DNA of 64,000 nucleotides from contig NZ_JBHSTQ010000001.1 of assembly GCF_042660205.1 (NCBI RefSeq), positions 124,001 through 188,000 on the forward strand, given 5' to 3'. Positions 24,807-33,690 of the stretch are shown here, piece after piece. The DNA comes from Sporolactobacillus kofuensis (lineage in GTDB: Bacteria; Bacillota; Bacilli; Bacillales; Sporolactobacillaceae). A program made the position numbers and the translations under genes. Every line of letters starts with the position of its first letter. The stretch's first letter is position 1. The notes below the pieces were generated by a model. The model was given only the letters and a program-made list of their open reading frames with translations, was not told the DNA's origin and made no database searches.

Positions 24807-25159
24807 AATCCCAAGTCCTTTCGGATGGAATCAGCCATCTTGTTCTGTGTTGTCTTAATTTCCGCATGAAACGTCTTAGCCATAAATCCTTGCGCTGGTT
24901 GTGTCGACGTCCCAAACTCAGGAAACTTCAAATACCAATAACCGTGATCGGGGCCAATCTCGCGGGTACCATTTTCTTTTTTAACAATAATGTGATCCGC
25001 GGCATGATCACTTCCGGATCCGCGTGGCACACTTTCGGCTATTTTCTGCCGCATATGTTCCGCCCCAACGTCAAGCGCTCGTTCTTTAGCAAATTCCGGA
25101 TGCTCCAATTGACTCAGTTTAGATAAAAGATCGTCCATTCCCTCAAATTTCAGAGGCAT
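24803..25159 (-). CDS. HK97 gp10-family tail component
   Basis: The 118-residue protein has the gp10 pattern: KFEGMDDLLSKLSQL at the start and YWYLKFPEFGTSTQPAQGFM, the YxxxxEFGT...P..F block typical of the family. It acts in head-tail joining. It overlaps its neighbours on both sides, as usual for connector genes. Confidence 0.9.
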   Translation of the reverse strand: MPLKFEGMDDLLSKLSQLEHPEFAKERALDVGAEHMRQKIAESVPRGSGSDHAADHIIVKKENGTREIGPDHGYWYLKFPEFGTSTQPAQGFMAKTFHAEIKTTQNKMADSIRKDLGL

Positions 25160-25481
25160 CCGGGATCACCTCCTCGCAAACACAAGTTAGCGTTTGACGT
25201 AACTCGTCATCTTGCAGGATCGCTGTGATATTAAAAAAACGCGTCCCGTAGCGGATGCGCATATCCTCAGATAATCCAGTTGTATAGCGAATTCGCCAAC
25301 GTTCTGATCGACTATTCTGATCGCTATTTGCCGCTACGAATTCACGACCACTCAACGTCTTTGGCCAAGCATAAACGGTCTTTACATCTGTCCAATCGGT
25401 CCCCGTCTGAAAGCCGTCTGCATCATAAACTGGTTGCATCGATTGAAAAGTAATCTTTCGATTGAATTTACCTGGATTCAT
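25143..25481 (-). CDS. Head closure/head-tail adaptor protein
   Basis: The 112-residue protein matches the SPP1 gp16-like adaptor family: NPGKFNRKITFQSMQPVYDA, TVYAWPKTLSGREF and RWRIRYTTGLSEDMRIRYGT. It binds below the portal-connector and closes the head after packaging. Confidence 0.9.
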   Translation of the reverse strand: MNPGKFNRKITFQSMQPVYDADGFQTGTDWTDVKTVYAWPKTLSGREFVAANSDQNSRSERWRIRYTTGLSEDMRIRYGTRFFNITAILQDDELRQTLTCVCEEVIPDASEI

Positions 25482-25485
25482 CGGC

Positions 25486-25767
25486 TTACACCACCGGATC
25501 AGTCAGCTGTAGCTGCGTGATAATACCTTTCAAACCAGCATCAAGTTTTCCAGTAGATCTGCTCTCTGGATCTCGATTTTCATAATGATCAACAATCAGC
25601 ATTTTTGCGGCAATCTTTGCGAGTTCATCGTCAGGATTAAGCGTACAACCAGCACCAATCAGATAGGTTTCAGCTGCCGATATATAGCTGTTTGCTTCAT
25701 TATCACCGAGTTCATCAGGCGTTGCCCGAAGATATTCCCGCGCTTCATCAGGTGTTAAGATTGCCAT
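25486..25767 (-). CDS. Head-tail connector protein (gp6/gp15-like)
   Basis: The short helical protein of 93 residues starts MAILTPDEAREYLRA and includes SYISAAETYLIGAGC and MLIVDHYENRDPES, matching the DNA-packaging/connector family that follows capsid genes in HK97-like phages. It lies 14 bp after the capsid gene. Confidence 0.9.
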   Translation of the reverse strand: MAILTPDEAREYLRATPDELGDNEANSYISAAETYLIGAGCTLNPDDELAKIAAKMLIVDHYENRDPESRSTGKLDAGLKGIITQLQLTDPVV

Positions 25768-25781
25768 AAGGCGTCAACTCC

Positions 25782-26978
25782 TTATGCTACTGGAATGCTG
25801 ATCTGACCTTTAACAGCTGCTTCACCGTCAACAGTTTTAATATCAAGACGTTCACGGACCTTAATGCCTGTCTGGTCTTTACCCCACAGGTCTCCAGCTT
25901 CTGTTGAAATTTCGATTGACAAGGTTTCGCGGTCAAAAATCGTGATCGCTTCTTTAAAATCGCCCATGTAGACCGGTACAGTATGGCTAGTAACCGGATC
26001 ACCAACAGCGACAGAAGGAAGCACTTTGTTAGATACAACATGTACTGGATATATACCGAAAAGCAGCTTGCGTGTCGCTTGTGTCGGATCTTTCTGCAGA
26101 ATGTAATTACCTTCACTGTCTTTCTGCTTGTCCATCCAGTTGAAACCGTCCTGGTTTGTCAAAACAACAGACGAGATAGCAATCGCTGGGTCGAGGATGA
26201 CGTTGAATACATCTTTGAAGTCATCAAAATCAGCAATTGTGACTTCTTTTCCAGCAGTGATTGTGTTTAATTGGGACAGAATCATAAAGTTTCGTGTAAC
26301 ACGAGCTTTTTTCTGAATCCAGTTTCCTAGATACGCGAGAATATTTTCTGCAGTATCTTGTAATAATTCACGAGATGATTTCAAGATTCCGCCTTTTTTT
26401 GCTACTTTATATTCAATGGTTGTAAACTCTGGTGTTGCAACATCTGGAAATTGAGCTGCTTCATCGACATTGTCAAACGGTACTTGATCGGCAGTAACTT
26501 CGATCACGCGCGAACCGGTTAGCGTTGTTACTGGTTCCACATGTACAAGCGGTTCAAGGGCATCAAGATTTCGTCTCATCTCCATAATCTGTGTACGAAT
26601 ATCTTGAGGTACTGTAACTCCACCTTCAGATATCCCTGCGACAGGATCAGCTTCAGTCATTGCGTTGTAGATTTTCAAATCTTCTTCGTTTACTGCTTGT
26701 TTAGAAAGACCAGCTTTGATGATATTAACGAACGCTTCATGCTGTTTCGCTTTGTCTTCAACAACTGGTGTAGCCGGCTGCGCATTATTAGTAGCGGTCT
26801 TTTCTTCTTCATCATAAAGATCTTTGGCCAAATCAAACTTGTTCTGCAGGTTAACCAGTTCATTTTTTGCTGCCTTTGCTTCATCGAGTTTATCCGCAGC
26901 AATTAAATCTTTCACTTCTTGTTTTTTTGCATTAATTGCATTCAGCATTTCAAGCAATTTCTTGTTCAAATTGTCCAT
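25782..26978 (-). CDS. HK97-type major capsid protein
   Basis: The 398-residue precursor has an N-terminal helical delta domain (about 1-105, rich in Lys, Glu and Ala) that acts as scaffold and is normally removed by the prohead protease. The HK97 fold follows: GGVTVPQDIRTQIMEMRRN, then KKGGILKSSRELLQD and the final strand with ERLDIKTVDGEAAV. The protease gene is directly upstream. AAGGAGA precedes the ATG. Confidence 0.95.
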   Translation of the reverse strand: MDNLNKKLLEMLNAINAKKQEVKDLIAADKLDEAKAAKNELVNLQNKFDLAKDLYDEEEKTATNNAQPATPVVEDKAKQHEAFVNIIKAGLSKQAVNEEDLKIYNAMTEADPVAGISEGGVTVPQDIRTQIMEMRRNLDALEPLVHVEPVTTLTGSRVIEVTADQVPFDNVDEAAQFPDVATPEFTTIEYKVAKKGGILKSSRELLQDTAENILAYLGNWIQKKARVTRNFMILSQLNTITAGKEVTIADFDDFKDVFNVILDPAIAISSVVLTNQDGFNWMDKQKDSEGNYILQKDPTQATRKLLFGIYPVHVVSNKVLPSVAVGDPVTSHTVPVYMGDFKEAITIFDRETLSIEISTEAGDLWGKDQTGIKVRERLDIKTVDGEAAVKGQISIPVA

Positions 26979-26982
26979 CTCC

Positions 26983-28194
26983 TTAAATTAGGTCTAATTC
27001 ATCGAGCAAAGCTTGTTTTTCCTGCTCGCGGTCTTGCTGCTGATGATCGGCTGCATTTTGCACATCGCGCATTTTTTCAAAATCAACCAGCCGGCGCATC
27101 GATAACTTAGCACTGTTAACAATTGCGTAACGATTAAAAGCCATATTGACAGCTGCAGGCTGCTTGTCCTGATTAAGTTCGCCATCAGCAAAACCATTTT
27201 TAATAGCCAACTTGCTATCCATGTACGTTTCGTCATCCATTAAGGCGGATAACTTCGAACGAGATTTATGTGTCTTGGCTTGATAGGCATTAATAATCGT
27301 CTCTTTAACAGTGTCAAGCACCTCCGCCTGTTTTCTCAGGTCGCTCGCGTACCCTTGAGCGGCGCTAAGTGGATTATGGATCATCATCACTGCAAGTGGC
27401 GACATAAGCACCTCGTCTCCAGCCATTGCAATGACAGATGCAGCAGACATCGCTTTTCCATCGATTTTCGTTGTTACTTTTCCGTTATGAGCCTTAAGCG
27501 CATTGTAGATTCCAGCTGCTGCAAAGACATCGCCACCGTAACTATCAATCCAGACATCAATCGGTTGTCCATCATAGTCTTTCAATGCTTCTCGAAACGC
27601 ATTTGGCGCTGTAGCCTTAATGTCAAACCATTCATACAACCAAGCATCATCGTCTGAAATAATGTCGCCATCAATGCGTAACTCTGCGCTACCTGTATCT
27701 TCGTTCTTAACGAAGTTCCAAAATCGTTTTGACATATTTACAACCCTCCTTTCGGTGAAATTTTCACTATTTTGATCGTTACCGTACTCATCTTCATAAC
27801 GATCAAACCAGTCATTGATAACCTGTGCCCATTCACTTTTGTCCTTGCGAGCTTCATCGAGTGCGAGGCGATCCAAGCACTCTTGCCTAGTCGCTTTCAT
27901 CAGAATAAATTCTGCGCCTAAATCTTCAAGCTGCATTTTGAGCGGATCAGCTGGATAAGAGATAATCATCCAAGCACTGTCAATGTTGCGTTCTCGATCC
28001 ATGCGATTGACGATGGTTTGACGAAAGTCGGTAATATACGAGATGATGTACTCGTTACGTTCATAAAGCGAAAGTCCGGATAAGTCACGCATGAGCAAAT
28101 CAAAATCGAATATTAAATTATTTTCCGCTTTATGCTCATTGACGTAAGTCGTTTTTCCACTTTCCGGAGCACCCCAGATAACGTTTATTTTCAT
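26983..28194 (-). CDS. P-loop kinase-like domain fused in frame to ClpP-type prohead protease
   Basis: Residues 1-150 look like a small P-loop kinase: INVIWGAPESGKTTYVNEH (Walker A), FDFDLLMRDLSG, and AEFILMKATRQECLDRL. Residues from 154 are a ClpP/SppA-like maturation protease with the serine in KAMSAASVIAMAGD and histidine in MMIHNPLSAAQG. An ATG at 27735 starts the protease domain and has AAAGGAGGG 8 nt upstream, so a free protease of 250 residues is probably made as well as, or instead of, the fusion. The two domains are separate genes in most phages I know. It lies in the usual portal-protease-capsid order. Confidence 0.88.
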   Translation of the reverse strand: MKINVIWGAPESGKTTYVNEHKAENNLIFDFDLLMRDLSGLSLYERNEYIISYITDFRQTIVNRMDRERNIDSAWMIISYPADPLKMQLEDLGAEFILMKATRQECLDRLALDEARKDKSEWAQVINDWFDRYEDEYGNDQNSENFTERRVVNMSKRFWNFVKNEDTGSAELRIDGDIISDDDAWLYEWFDIKATAPNAFREALKDYDGQPIDVWIDSYGGDVFAAAGIYNALKAHNGKVTTKIDGKAMSAASVIAMAGDEVLMSPLAVMMIHNPLSAAQGYASDLRKQAEVLDTVKETIINAYQAKTHKSRSKLSALMDDETYMDSKLAIKNGFADGELNQDKQPAAVNMAFNRYAIVNSAKLSMRRLVDFEKMRDVQNAADHQQQDREQEKQALLDELDLI

Positions 28195-28209
28195 CCGTAA
28201 TCACCTCCC

Positions 28210-28965
28210 TCACATGTTCATCCCAGACTTAAGCACTTCCGGATCAATAGGTTCTAGCCGTGAGTCATAATTCGTGATAAATGAATACGTGTTCATCATG
28301 ATCGATGCCACTTTCTGAGCATGTACATTCAAGTCCGGAAGTGCTTCAGCATCAGAAATAACTGCATCACCATCAGCAGCTTTTCCTGCAAAGAAAAAAG
28401 AGCCGGATAGGCCCTTTAATCGTGATTTGACTGTATCAATCTGATCAGGTGGTGGAACAAGGATCATAAAGCCATCTGACGGAATCATGCTCAGCGGATC
28501 ATCGTTAGTAAAGGTCACCTTTTTAAGTAATGCCTTCATCATGGGCAAAGAAAACAGTGAATTTTTAACATCCACACCAGTACTAAAAATGTCGAAAGTT
28601 GGTTGGTCTGCTCCAAGCATCTTCATGCCAAATTTTTTCAGATAAATGAACCGGTAAAAGCCTTGAACACCTGTTTCTGTGTCCGAAATGCTCATAGCAG
28701 CGTCAAAAGCTTCTTGCGATCCGACCCAATCCATTTTTTTAAGTGCTGAAAAGTCACTACCAGAATAGCTTTGTGCGAACAAAAAAGCATTGAAAAGGAC
28801 CGGATCAACCACGTTAACAACATGTGAATTTGCTGGCTTTTTCTCCACGAATAATGCAAACGTGCCTTTATCTCCGAATGGCTCAACAATTTTGCTATAC
28901 TTTGGTGAGTTACGAGCGATTGTCTTTCCAATCGTCTGACTAATACTGCCAAATAAGGGTTTCAC
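28210..28965 (-). CDS. Head-cluster protein resembling a decayed Dam-type methyltransferase
   Basis: This 251-residue protein lies between portal and protease and overlaps the portal stop. Its order of features recalls D12-class adenine methyltransferases: YSKIVEPFGDKGTFALFVE (compare xEPFxGGG), NVVDPVLFNAF (compare NDxNxxLxNxY), GFYRFIYLKKFG in the middle, and FMILVPPPDQI where a DPPY motif would be. The key G-G and D-P-P-Y residues are altered, so activity is unlikely. It may serve as a structural part or be a remnant. Identification is by eye only. Confidence 0.55.
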   Translation of the reverse strand: MKPLFGSISQTIGKTIARNSPKYSKIVEPFGDKGTFALFVEKKPANSHVVNVVDPVLFNAFLFAQSYSGSDFSALKKMDWVGSQEAFDAAMSISDTETGVQGFYRFIYLKKFGMKMLGADQPTFDIFSTGVDVKNSLFSLPMMKALLKKVTFTNDDPLSMIPSDGFMILVPPPDQIDTVKSRLKGLSGSFFFAGKAADGDAVISDAEALPDLNVHAQKVASIMMNTYSFITNYDSRLEPIDPEVLKSGMNM

Positions 28966-30386
28966 ATGCCATCACCGCCCGAATCATTCACATCAATACT
29001 TGGAATTTCACTAGCCGGCATGTAAATAGCGTCTCCGCCTTCAATCGGTGGCAATCCAATGGCAGCACGTCGTTCATTAACAGTCAGCACTGCTTTATCC
29101 TCGTTGTCAGCCTTTTTATACTGTTCCCCTGCCATTACTACAGGGATTAAGTTTCCATTTGCGGCCAAGACATCCCCGCCATCTTTACGTGGCAGATTCA
29201 GCAACTCACGCGCTTCATTTCTGCTGTAAATCCCTGAGTCAACAGCCTTTGTTAAGGATTCCATTTGCGACTTGCTATCTGTACGAAGGATGACTTTCTC
29301 GTTAAACTTTAAGAAATAGCCGGCCGTCATTTCTTGATCGGTTAAGAGTTTAAAATTTAATTCTTCTTCGTACTGTTTCAGGATGTACAGTTCGGTATCT
29401 ACATAAAAACTAAGCTGCTGCATTTCCGAGTTTGAGTAAGACGACTTTTCATAGTCATTGATCTGATTTGGCTTAATGCCGAACGCCGCCGCAATTTGCA
29501 GTGCTCCAAATTTTTTCAATTCAAAGAATTGGCTATCCGTGAGTTTAATATTGAGTGGCGTCAATTTCATTCCGAGTGGTACCGGTATAATCTTGCCAGC
29601 GTTAGCAGATCCGTTTGCAAATTCTTCCATGCCAGCTTTAAGCTTTGCCTGCTTACTCTTGTCAAGGTCACCGGTATATTCAAGTACTGCTTTTGCTGTA
29701 AGACCACTCTTATAAAGGTTGTTCATAAAGTTTTGACTCTCAAGTCCGCCCTCTACCGTAGCTTTCAAAATATCTTTAACAGCCGCACCGGAAACACCGT
29801 CAAAACTGTATGATGTTTTAAAATGCAACACATCACGGCTACGGAAAAAGTATCGTTTTCCAGTATACTTGTCCGAATATTGATACCAAAGTGCATCAGG
29901 TTCGCCAAATAATCCTGCATCATCGTAATAAATGGTCACCGAATCACTAGGCATAATCCAAAAATCTTGCACTTCGTAATTGCCGCCGAACTGATAAAGC
30001 GTCAATTTTCTCCTGATCCACACGTAAGCATTGCCAAAATGGTTTCGGTTTTGCTCAACCGCTGCCCAAAACGTTGATGGTGTCATGTATGGATTAGGTC
30101 GGCGACTTAGAAGCTGATGAACTCGGTTTGATGCCGCTTTTTCAATGCCATTTTCGGTGTCCTGGTAATACTTTAACGGCATTTTCCCGAGTGTTTCAGA
30201 CAACATTTTCAAACAGGTGAAATAAGTTGTTTCGCCCAAAACACTTTTTGATGTTTGTGAGATGCCTAGCCATTCAAGCAATTCTTCGTCTTGTAGTCCA
30301 ACCGTTCCAGTAGGTGAGATGAGATTGACAATGGTACGCCGTACCCGTGATCGTACGCTGCTAAAAAATCGTTGAAATATATTCAA
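28962..30386 (-). CDS. Portal protein, HK97 family
   Basis: The portal ring is the DNA gate of the head. Family features are GETTYFTCLKMLSETLGKMP near residue 50, PNPYMTPSTFWAAVEQNRNH, and DVLHFKTSYSFDGVSGAAVK. I place the start at a TTG (30386) because GGAGGTGATCC lies 5-9 nt upstream of it; an in-frame ATG at 30410 lacks a ribosome-binding site. Length from the TTG is 474 residues. Confidence 0.93.
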   Translation of the reverse strand: MNIFQRFFSSVRSRVRRTIVNLISPTGTVGLQDEELLEWLGISQTSKSVLGETTYFTCLKMLSETLGKMPLKYYQDTENGIEKAASNRVHQLLSRRPNPYMTPSTFWAAVEQNRNHFGNAYVWIRRKLTLYQFGGNYEVQDFWIMPSDSVTIYYDDAGLFGEPDALWYQYSDKYTGKRYFFRSRDVLHFKTSYSFDGVSGAAVKDILKATVEGGLESQNFMNNLYKSGLTAKAVLEYTGDLDKSKQAKLKAGMEEFANGSANAGKIIPVPLGMKLTPLNIKLTDSQFFELKKFGALQIAAAFGIKPNQINDYEKSSYSNSEMQQLSFYVDTELYILKQYEEELNFKLLTDQEMTAGYFLKFNEKVILRTDSKSQMESLTKAVDSGIYSRNEARELLNLPRKDGGDVLAANGNLIPVVMAGEQYKKADNEDKAVLTVNERRAAIGLPPIEGGDAIYMPASEIPSIDVNDSGGDGM

Positions 30387-30427
30387 ATCTGGATCACCTC
30401 CACCGGGCATAATTTATGGCTAACCAT

Positions 30428-32161
30428 CTAATCCCATCCCATCATCTTCAGATAGTCGTCTGCAGATTCATTGATATCAATTTCATTTTCCCTGTTCATT
30501 AACACAATTTTATGTGCATCAATAGCAGCATCGATTGGGTCAATACGCTCCGTCCGGTGCTCTTTATCGATCTTCATTTCTTTGAAGCTGTTGTATGTTA
30601 GCTTTGCGTTTAACGCACACCATGTCAAAAGCCCATCATCTTTGTTGTAGAGCACGCTTTTTGCATCAACTGATAGCTTGAAATCTTCCGTTGGAGTGTT
30701 CAAGCTTTTAGCGCTCTGTACAATTTCGATGCAATCACATCCAAACTCTTCGAGGTCAGCCAAGAATGTATCTGCATTGTGTGGGTCGTAGGCGATTGCT
30801 TTAAATTTTAAGTTGTATTGATCTCGCAGTTCTTTAAGATATTGGATAATATACTTGTAATCCGTTTTAACGCCCGCAAGCGTCTCAGTGGCTGTAATTA
30901 ATCCTTGCCTATGCCAAATATCATACGGTGCTTTATCAGTCAAAATATGCTCATTCAAACGCATTTTAGGGATAAATGAATGCTGATGTAAAAATACTTT
31001 CGGCATATATCCGCCAGGTATCTGAAATTCAAGTGCAAGTGATGTTAAGTCGCCACCACTCGATAAGTCCAAACCAACGACGCATTCTTGGCCACGAAAA
31101 TCCTCTAGCGTCAGATCTGATGCACACGCTTTCCAATTTTCAGCATTGATGTAGTCTTCATCCGCCATTTGAACCCACATGTTGAGGTCCTTCGTCAAAA
31201 AATTACGAAGTTCTGTGCCTTGCATTTCCTTTGCTTTGACTGCATCATTCCGTAAGTTTTCCAGTGTTTCGTCTGTCCAAAGTGGGTTAGCTTTAGGCCA
31301 GTTCTTTTCATCCCAGATATCGTCATCCGGATCCAACTGAGCGATAAAAACAAATTGCGTTTCGTCTGGGATCCGCCCTTCAAGCACCTTCACACAGTAG
31401 TCGTAAAGTTCTTTGCAGGGTGAATTGATGTCAAATCCGGCTGTTGTAATGACCGAAATCAGCGATTGCTTCAGCTTTTTCGTACCGTCAGAAAGCAGCT
31501 TATACATTTGGTTCGTCTTGTGTTTATGGTACTCATCAACAGAACCAAAAAATGGACGGAAACCGTCAATGCTTTCGGTATCACGACCGAGTGCCTTGAT
31601 GTTTCCGTTCGTTAGATTGCATTCTATTTCCGACTTGTAATCTTTTATCGTAAACAGTCCGGGCTTCGTTTTCGTCCCGGACAAATCACGATCAGCATTG
31701 ATAAATTTATAGCACTCTTTTAAAACAATCTTTGCTTGCTGCTCCTTGGTTGCTACCACGTAAATCTGTGGATACTGATAGCCAGCAAAATTTCCATAGT
31801 ACATTGACGGAACCGCATTACCAACTGATTTACCATTTTGCCTTGCCACCTGCATATAACTTGTTCGAAAACGCCGGTATGGCGTTCCTGACCTCAGCCA
31901 GCCGTTCCAGGAACCAAATACAAAATCCTGAAAGGCATAAAGCTTCATCGGTTGCGGTTCTTCACCTTCGGCAAGCGTCAGTGTCTCAGAAAAATCAATC
32001 ATTCGGCTCGCTTGGTCCGCGTCCCAGTGATACGGAAATTCGTCTGTATCTTGTCGTTTTAAATCATTCAAATGCCGCTTGCATGCAAGAATTTCAAGCC
32101 TGCCTTTTGTATATTTACCATCCACCACGTCTTGTGCATACTGGGTAACTCGATCGATCAT
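30428..32161 (-). CDS. Terminase large subunit
   Basis: The 577-residue motor-nuclease pumps DNA into proheads. The ATPase shows the terminase-style Walker A MQVARQNGKSVGN (about residue 105) and Walker B region FFGSVDEYHKHK (about 206). The nuclease part contains VVGLDLSSGGDLTSLALEF (first Asp, about 345) and later acidic residues (KAIAYDPHNADTF, and RIDPIDAAIDAHK). The start overlaps the small subunit's stop (ATGA). Confidence 0.95.
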   Translation of the reverse strand: MIDRVTQYAQDVVDGKYTKGRLEILACKRHLNDLKRQDTDEFPYHWDADQASRMIDFSETLTLAEGEEPQPMKLYAFQDFVFGSWNGWLRSGTPYRRFRTSYMQVARQNGKSVGNAVPSMYYGNFAGYQYPQIYVVATKEQQAKIVLKECYKFINADRDLSGTKTKPGLFTIKDYKSEIECNLTNGNIKALGRDTESIDGFRPFFGSVDEYHKHKTNQMYKLLSDGTKKLKQSLISVITTAGFDINSPCKELYDYCVKVLEGRIPDETQFVFIAQLDPDDDIWDEKNWPKANPLWTDETLENLRNDAVKAKEMQGTELRNFLTKDLNMWVQMADEDYINAENWKACASDLTLEDFRGQECVVGLDLSSGGDLTSLALEFQIPGGYMPKVFLHQHSFIPKMRLNEHILTDKAPYDIWHRQGLITATETLAGVKTDYKYIIQYLKELRDQYNLKFKAIAYDPHNADTFLADLEEFGCDCIEIVQSAKSLNTPTEDFKLSVDAKSVLYNKDDGLLTWCALNAKLTYNSFKEMKIDKEHRTERIDPIDAAIDAHKIVLMNRENEIDINESADDYLKMMGWD

Positions 32162-32610
32162 GCAAATTTATCCCATTTGCTTTTAGGTTTGTCTTCCTCT
32201 TTTTTCGGTACAACGAGTTTGCAGCGCGATGTGATGGTTAAGCCAAGATCGGTAGCGGAAGCACGACATTGTTTAAACAGCTTATCCTGTGCAGACGCAA
32301 AATCTTTATCAAGCATCAAGTCAGGCTTATTCAAAAGCTTAGTCATGAGGTCGTTGTACAATTTGCGAGACATAACAAAGCGTGCCAGTGCATCAACATC
32401 CAAGTTACTCATTATATTTATTTCAACAAGCTCTTTTGCAAGCTTACGAAATTCTTTTTTTAAGTCATTGGTCAAGTAAGAAGGCGCCCGGATCTTATCC
32501 GATGGCGCCTTAACTTCTTCTGATTTTCGTTTTTCAATCTCAGCCTTCGTCAAATGCTTTTTGCCTTTGACCAAGAGCAAATCTGTTGGTTGTTTTTGGC
32601 GTCCTGGCAT
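32158..32610 (-). CDS. Terminase small subunit, P27 family
   Basis: The 150-residue protein begins MPGRQKQPTDLLLVKGKKHL, like P27-type small terminases, which recognise the packaging site. The helical middle has SYLTNDLKKEFRKLAKELVE. The ATG at 32610 is set by AGGAGGTGATCC upstream. It precedes the large subunit and follows the HNH gene, the standard order in cos-type phages. Confidence 0.9.
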   Translation of the reverse strand: MPGRQKQPTDLLLVKGKKHLTKAEIEKRKSEEVKAPSDKIRAPSYLTNDLKKEFRKLAKELVEINIMSNLDVDALARFVMSRKLYNDLMTKLLNKPDLMLDKDFASAQDKLFKQCRASATDLGLTITSRCKLVVPKKEEDKPKSKWDKFA

Positions 32611-32693
32611 CCGGATCACCTCCTAATCTCAAAATTTCAAAAAGGGAGTTTTTGCGAGAGAATCCTGGGAGCCGCGTTCCCTGTGGGATCGCG

Positions 32694-33173
32694 TCATACT
32701 TTTTCAGTACCCCCTGCCCCATCTCGCCATCGCTTCAACAGTTCAAACAGCTGTTCTTGCGTCTCTTTCTTCCGTCCTTCACGGTATGCTTTCTCGACTC
32801 GTTGATGTACTGACTCACACAAAGGTATGATGCAGTTGCTATTGAATCGTTTTGACCAATCATCCTTAACCGGTATGATGTGGTGCATCGTGTAGTACGG
32901 TACGATCTTATGCTCAACCAGATATGAGTACACACATAAGCCATGATAGTAACCAGCCAAGTATTGTCTCAACTGTTCCCATTGTCTTGACTTATAGAAC
33001 TGTTGCTCACGCTTATCAGTACGCTGTCTGTTGTACCTTCGATGCCGATACTTATCTGACTGTTCACGTCGCTGATCCATGATTGCTTGACAATCAGTGC
33101 AGTATCGTTGACCGGCAGGTATTAACTTATGACAGTGTGCGCAGAACTTCATGAGAACCATATTCATCACCAA
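32694..33173 (-). CDS. HNH endonuclease of the packaging module
   Basis: The 159-residue protein has an N-terminal zinc ribbon (CAHCHK and CTDCQ) and a C-terminal HNH nuclease: YYTMHHIIPVKDDW, then NSNCIIPLCESVHQRVE. HNH proteins next to P27-type terminase genes support cutting at cos. The exact start among several ATG, GTG and TTG codons at 33150-33173 is uncertain. Confidence 0.9.
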   Translation of the reverse strand: MVMNMVLMKFCAHCHKLIPAGQRYCTDCQAIMDQRREQSDKYRHRRYNRQRTDKREQQFYKSRQWEQLRQYLAGYYHGLCVYSYLVEHKIVPYYTMHHIIPVKDDWSKRFNSNCIIPLCESVHQRVEKAYREGRKKETQEQLFELLKRWRDGAGGTEKV

Positions 33174-33182
33174 GACTTAATA

Positions 33183-33205
33183 AAAGCGCCCTCATCAGGC
33201 GCTTT
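33183..33205 (-). terminator. Hairpin between RinA-like gene and HNH gene
   Basis: AAAGCGCC and GGCGCTTT form an 8-bp stem with a 7-nt loop, followed on the minus strand by TATTAAG. The U-run is short, so it may only attenuate. It separates early and late genes. Confidence 0.6.
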
Positions 33206-33273
33206 AGGCAATATCTATATCATTACCACACTATCATAATACCATGGAATTGCTGTTCAAAATCACACGGTAA

Positions 33274-33690
33274 TCACACGCCTATCTTGTCAGCAACAAG
33301 ATAAACAAATCGACGTCTGTATTTTGTTACCGTATTTGGATGAACAAAACACTTGTCAGCAACCTCTTTCCACTGCATCGACTGGCGATCCCAATATTTC
33401 ATTCGAATTATTTTTTGATATTCGCTAGGTATCTGCTGATACGCTGATTCGATTGCGTCAATGACCTCTTCCATGTTTCGAAGTTTACGATTATTGACTA
33501 ACCTTGACGCAATTCGTTCTGTTGGCCGTCCTGGTTCGCTTGGTCGACCACCACCGATATTATCTTCGGATGACGAACCGTATATAATTTGTTCTCGAAG
33601 TCGCTTTATTTCTTTCTTTGTCTCCGGATAATCATAAAGTTCTGACTCAATATATTTAAACACTGCGGGTTTTAATTTCGTTTCCGTCAT
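33274..33690 (-). CDS. RinA/ArpU-like late transcription activator
   Basis: The 138-residue protein has a helical N-terminus and a C-terminal sigma-70 region-4-like HTH: YQKIIRMKYWDRQSMQWKEV, then HPNTVTKYRRRFVYL. Proteins of this type (RinA, ArpU) switch on late genes just downstream in phages of Firmicutes. Its place directly before the packaging genes fits. The start overlaps the SNF2 gene stop. Confidence 0.85.
   Translation of the reverse strand: MTETKLKPAVFKYIESELYDYPETKKEIKRLREQIIYGSSSEDNIGGGRPSEPGRPTERIASRLVNNRKLRNMEEVIDAIESAYQQIPSEYQKIIRMKYWDRQSMQWKEVADKCFVHPNTVTKYRRRFVYLVADKIGV

Noticed and set aside
33183..33205. Hairpin considered as cos site of the phage
   Set aside because: It looks like a weak terminator; a cos site would more likely lie near the HNH and small terminase genes, and cannot be located by eye.
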